Source: Atherinomorus stipes
Lineage: Eukaryota; Chordata; Actinopteri; Atheriniformes; Atherinidae
NCBI GenBank assembly: GCA_023101725.1
Contig: JALJCO010012653.1
Coordinates: 124,001 to 188,000, forward strand
Length of the DNA: 64,000 bases
Reading direction: 5' to 3'
Made by a program: the position numbers and the translations under genes
Shown: positions 60,168-64,000 of the stretch, in pieces
How the letters are laid out: each line of letters begins with the position of its first letter
Position numbering within the stretch: position 1 is the stretch's first letter
Notes under the pieces: model-generated
Told to the model about the DNA's origin: nothing
What the model saw: only the letters and a program-made list of their open reading frames with translations
Database searches by the model: none

Positions 60168-61781
60168 CTGCAAAACAAAAGGTATAGTATTATAGTATTC
60201 TGCATTCTACAAGAGTACATGAATAGAAAACTATTTTAGAAAATACTGACTGAACCACAGGTCTCACTGTTCCCATTAGTTTATTACAATTACTATTCAC
60301 TACCTTTTGCCAACATCCATCTGCCCCAAGGCTGTACTAAGCTTGCAACAAGATCTTATAAATAAATGGATAAAAACTTGAATAATCTGGAAAATCACAG
60401 GCAGCCATTATATTGTTATTTTGCACTCATCTTTGTCTGCAGGCTCTGTTACCGGTTGTTATGAAGTTATTACAACCTGAGGCTGAGAAAAGGCCACTAC
60501 ACAAACACATTAAGTATAAAACACATAAACCCCCTCCCACCAGAAAAAGATCTTCTGTCTGAAAAAAAAGTATGTAAATGTTACTCAAAAACTACTCCTC
60601 ATTCATACATTGATGGTATTGTCTTCATTAAGCACTTGGTACAGCAGAAAGTAATCTCCAGCAACATTGTCCCTTACTTATTCCAAAATTTACTGTAGAT
60701 TTTCTTTGGACATCATTATGTTCCTCAAACATCAACCCTATTATCAAAGCACAGAAAAGGATCTCAGGCTCATCTCACCAGGCTACTAAAGGGTGCACTG
60801 CACACTGTCAGATGCAGCAAAACACTCCTGACTCAAATTCAAACAGTTTTAATAACAGCTCCCCCTGACTGCCAATACAGTCACTGAATTTGTAATATGC
60901 AGTGACATGCTTTTCTTTCTCTGTTTGTGCTGTGTATTATTGCAAAAATGACACATGTCCCCTTATCACAAACACACCACACACACAATAGCAAAAACTA
61001 ATCACCACACTGTATCCAAAGCACATCCCACCAGTCGTTGCTGTGAAACCATAAAATTCAAATTTGAAGTTGAAAGGACAATTTTCCAGCCTGGGAAGCC
61101 GACGAATGTGAGAGCTCATGTTTCATTTGCTGTGGCAGAATACGTCTGGTCTTCCTTCTGTTGAAAAAGACTTCCAGCCAGCCAATCACAGCCCTTTATC
61201 TGGCAGTATGAAGGCACTCTGGTAAACAATCAAGATGGCTGCCACTCATGTTGAACCTTTTTTTTTTTTTTTTTTTCAAATCACGCTCATCGCATGTTTA
61301 CATTTTCCATTGTTGTTGTTCTGGTTGCTTGTGGTTTTCTCTAATTATATGGAAAATTATTTTGACTGACATCCTTTAATAATCTTTGGAAATTATAAAA
61401 ATGCTAAAATAGTTATGTTAATTTGCATCTGTGCATTTGCCTTATATTATGGAACAATTACTGATGGCACTGCTGATTATTTAGTGATCAATAATTGTAG
61501 TTGAATTTTGATAAAATATAACAATAATGATTATAATAATAAAGAGCATAAAGATAACAGTTGTTTTCCTCTCTGTAGGAGGAGAGAAGTTTTGCCTTGA
61601 GATACTTTTAATATCAGAATAACCTACTAATGAGCAACATATTGGTCTAACAATAATAAAAAAAAATTCCTGTACTACTGCCATCAAAACTCAATCTAAA
61701 ATCAGACCACTGTTGTTGATGCAATTCCAACACTTCCACATCTCAATGTATAATACAGTGTGATGATGCCAATCAGCCTTT
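60168..61781. other. AT-rich sequence with an NF-Y/YY1-like pair
   Basis: AGCCAATCACAG (CCAAT at 61182-61186) and AAGATGGCTGCC (61232-61243, close to the YY1 consensus) are about 45 bases apart. A 19-base T run follows at 61258-61276. CCAAT plus a YY1-like site is a promoter-type combination, but no exon is seen nearby. Confidence 0.4.
61258..61276. repeat. Poly(T) run of 19
   Basis: Uninterrupted T. Confidence 0.95.
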
Positions 61782-62110
61782 AACCCCTGCTCTTAGACAA
61801 GGGAAAGGCATCCATTCCCCTGACTCCAGGTCAGTGAGTAAGCTTGTATTTTGGATGGCTGCTGCCGATTGTGTGTGTACTTTAATAAGCAGGCTGTGGG
61901 TCAGGCAGATTTATAGGCCCATGGTGGGGTGGAGCGACCAGACTCCCTTGGCCTCCAGCTTCCCTCTGCGCCATTACGCCAGAGTGAGATATAGTGGGAT
62001 ATTGATCCCAATGCCACTTCATTTCGCAATAACTATTACACGATATTCTCCCGGGCTGCGCGTGTCTCCTGATTTATGCTGCCTTGCTATTTACATTAAC
62101 AGTAAGTGTT
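61782..62110. promoter_or_regulatory. Strong candidate conserved noncoding element
   Basis: About 330 bases with no repeat or long homopolymer, balanced composition and several CpGs (GCGCCATTACGCC, GGGCTGCGCGTGTC), unusual against the AT-rich flanks. It holds a posterior-HOX/CDX-like TTTATAGG near 61910 and a small dyad GGGAT-ATTG-ATCCC at 61996-62009. One + strand frame stays open for 108 codons (61834-62160) without any recognisable domain, which here probably reflects low stop density. A conserved enhancer is the favoured reading. Confidence 0.37.
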
Positions 62111-63059
62111 TTTCTATACCAACTAAGGAGGGTCTTAGAGCCACACAAATAGACATGTGAACATTCACATTCTACACCACACCTGTCTTTTTGCTGCATT
62201 TGATGCCTTTTCAAGGTAGCAGGGTCGCTTAATACAACACTGCCTGCTAGGTGAGTAATGGATGATACAGACATAAACATCTTGAAGAATACATCCCAGC
62301 CTTCATTACAGCAGCACAATTGACCTTGAGGCAATGTTATTTTCTGCATTATGTCTTATTTAAAACACCTGCTTCATCACAACCACTCTTTGGGATGCTA
62401 TTATACCTTAGAATATATTTTGAATGATTTCATACAGCTCATTCCCACTCGTAGGTCAGTAGTGTTCAGTCAGCATAAAGAAAGCAATAAAAATAGAAAT
62501 GACTGCTGCATCTGTCCCAGTAATCAAACTCATAATTTGTGTTAAATTGTGCTGTTATGAAACACTATATATAACATTTCCAACAGCTTTATTGTACATA
62601 AACAACCAAACAGCTAAATTCACTTCTGTACGATTATGAGTCTTCCTCTGAAACAAATTCAATTGAATGCAGCAAATTTGCTGATTATATCAGATGAAAG
62701 AAATTCTTGTCATGATTAGAACAATTAGTACAAGCAGCCATGTGCCCCTTGTGAGCTTTCGCCATCACCAGCTGCACACTCCAGAGCTGGGTCGTTGCCA
62801 AACTAACTTCCCTTGCAATGCCAGGTTGGTGCAGAGTGTTTGTTTACACTCAGAGCAAAGCTCTGTCAGTAGCAGAGGAGCAGGCATGAATGGGGAGGAA
62901 GGGTGGGAGACAGGCCCTGTATGTTGCTGACATTGCACATTCAGGCCCCAGAGGGAGCAACATGCCTCAGATGCTCTGCTGTGCCACTACAAAAATAAAA
63001 AAAACAAAAAAACAAAGGGACTAATGACCCTTAATTGCCTTGAAGCTGTTTAAAATCTG
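62111..63059. other. Single-copy sequence, no genes recognised
   Basis: A donor-like CTAG/GTGAGT at 62249 with AG upstream gives a 28-nt pseudo-exon. A GC-balanced patch spans 62740-62960. A-rich simple sequence occurs at 62992-63017. Confidence 0.5.
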
Positions 63060-63420
63060 ATGAGTGTCACATAAGCTGCAGTATGTAAATCAAGCCCCCT
63101 CCTCCCCGTCAGCCCTCTTAGCTCTCTCCCCTGGCACAATCAAGTCTTCTGCTTATAAGGGGGCAGGGCAGCTATGCAGGCTCACTGCCAAGTGAGGGGG
63201 AGCTGGCAAGCGTGGTAATGTGAAGACACTTGTTGCTATAATGCTTGCCTGTTACGCCAGCACATGGTGGAAATAGGGTGGCTGACGGGCGTGTGTGGGG
63301 AGCAGATGGGCACACTATAGCCTCCACATGCTTCCATATTGAACATGGCAGTAGAAAGGACGCATGCTTTGCTCTCAGCTTTCAAAGCTGTGCATGTCCC
63401 ATTCATTAAGTGGTCCATTC
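63060..63420. promoter_or_regulatory. Candidate regulatory block with CArG/TATA-like site
   Basis: GC-balanced, repeat-free block with CCCCCTCCTCCCC, then GCTTATAAGG at 63151-63160 (one base from the SRF CArG consensus; also TATA-like) followed by GGGCAGGGCAG. Core-promoter geometry is possible, but no start or exon is evident. Confidence 0.25.
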
Positions 63421-64000
63421 ATATGTAACACGAAGTTTGATTGCACACAAATGTCCTATCAAAGAGGAAGAGAGGGGGTTGTTGTTTGTGCCTGTTTGAA
63501 TGTGTTTATGTACCTTTGAAAATGACAGTTTGCTTTGTGTACGCTTAAAGGCACTGTACCTTATATTGAATGGTAGAAGACATTTTAATTGTACAATTTT
63601 CTACAAATTGCTGTATAAAAATAAGCAATCTATAAGCTGAGAGGGAAACAAGTGTGTGTTCTGTGACGATAATATGTAACATGAACAGAGCTAGTTTTAC
63701 CAGATTTTAAAGGCTATATATTAGATCAGCCTGGATCTAACAGTCTGAATAATATAAACCACTGAATTTAGTCATGGGGACAAAGCTGCAGACCAGGCAG
63801 ATGTCTGACTCCCCTGACCCACTGAGAAGTGAGCGATGTCCTCCTGTGTCCCTGGTGTCTCTCTGCTCCCGCCACACCCATTAACATCAAGCCTTAATGC
63901 ATTTCCTGTACCTGAATGTTCCTCTGCTATATGGAGTTTCTGGTGATTTAAAGACAGCAACAAACCTGTCCCATTTTCAGCGACATTATTGATAGACTGT
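63421..64000. other. Single-copy sequence to the window end
   Basis: AT-rich to about 63770, then GC-balanced from 63775 to 63900. No gene or repeat recognised. Confidence 0.5.

Noticed and set aside
62220..62250. 28-nt segment between AG and a GTGAGT donor
   Set aside because: The upstream tract is a poor acceptor; similar chance pairs are frequent in the window.

Overview
The window reads as vertebrate, almost certainly teleost fish, nuclear DNA. The evidence is AT-rich intron or intergenic texture, dense CA, TA, CT and GAAA microsatellites, a tRNA-derived SINE with an L2-type tail, a decayed Tc1/mariner element of a type common in fish, and several short TTAA-flanked inverted-repeat transposons. 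There are no operons, no bacterial-style reading frames and no CRISPR. No complete protein-coding gene is recognisable. Open frames stay at or below about 133 codons, start at arbitrary ATGs, and many sit on simple repeats or transposon copies.

Layout. Positions 1-7000 are the most gene-like part. They hold a minus-strand exon-like segment (826-946), a T-rich + strand stretch resembling a 3' terminal exon with a poly(A) signal (3674-4855), a microsatellite cluster (5021-6009), and a promoter-like block with a TATA-like box, a short ORF ending at a GC-type donor, and a palindromic CRE (6680-6896). From 7-33 kb the sequence is mostly single copy. Here blocks of compact, moderately GC sequence are candidate cis-regulatory elements, several with clear dyad motifs (13500-13556, 14451-14474, 17997-18023, 26275-26296). 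A second promoter-like block lies at 30549-30890. From 33-45.6 kb there is a cluster of short DNA transposons: one intact-ended copy with perfect 19-bp inverted ends (33337-33831), a 3' fragment of the same family (34819-35091), a member of another family (34409-34818), and two opposite-orientation copies of a third (36336-37017 and 44933-45578). From 45.6-55 kb lie further single-copy sequence and an inverted pair of RFX-like half-sites set between C-rich and G-rich tracts (47756-48141). Between 55.2 and 56.4 kb, TA-repeat tracts bracket a SINE and a broken Tc1 element. From 56.7-64 kb are an exon-like segment in a compact GC-balanced block (56757-57110), a small minus-strand exon-like segment (60133-60167), and two long candidate enhancers (61782-62110, 63060-63420).

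The simplest interpretation is part of a gene desert or a very large intron next to a developmental regulator: many candidate enhancers, few or no exons. The neighbouring gene cannot be named from this sequence. Regulatory and exon calls are hypotheses from composition, motifs and splice signals. None could be tested here against another genome or RNA data. The repeats and transposon copies are the firm part of the annotation.
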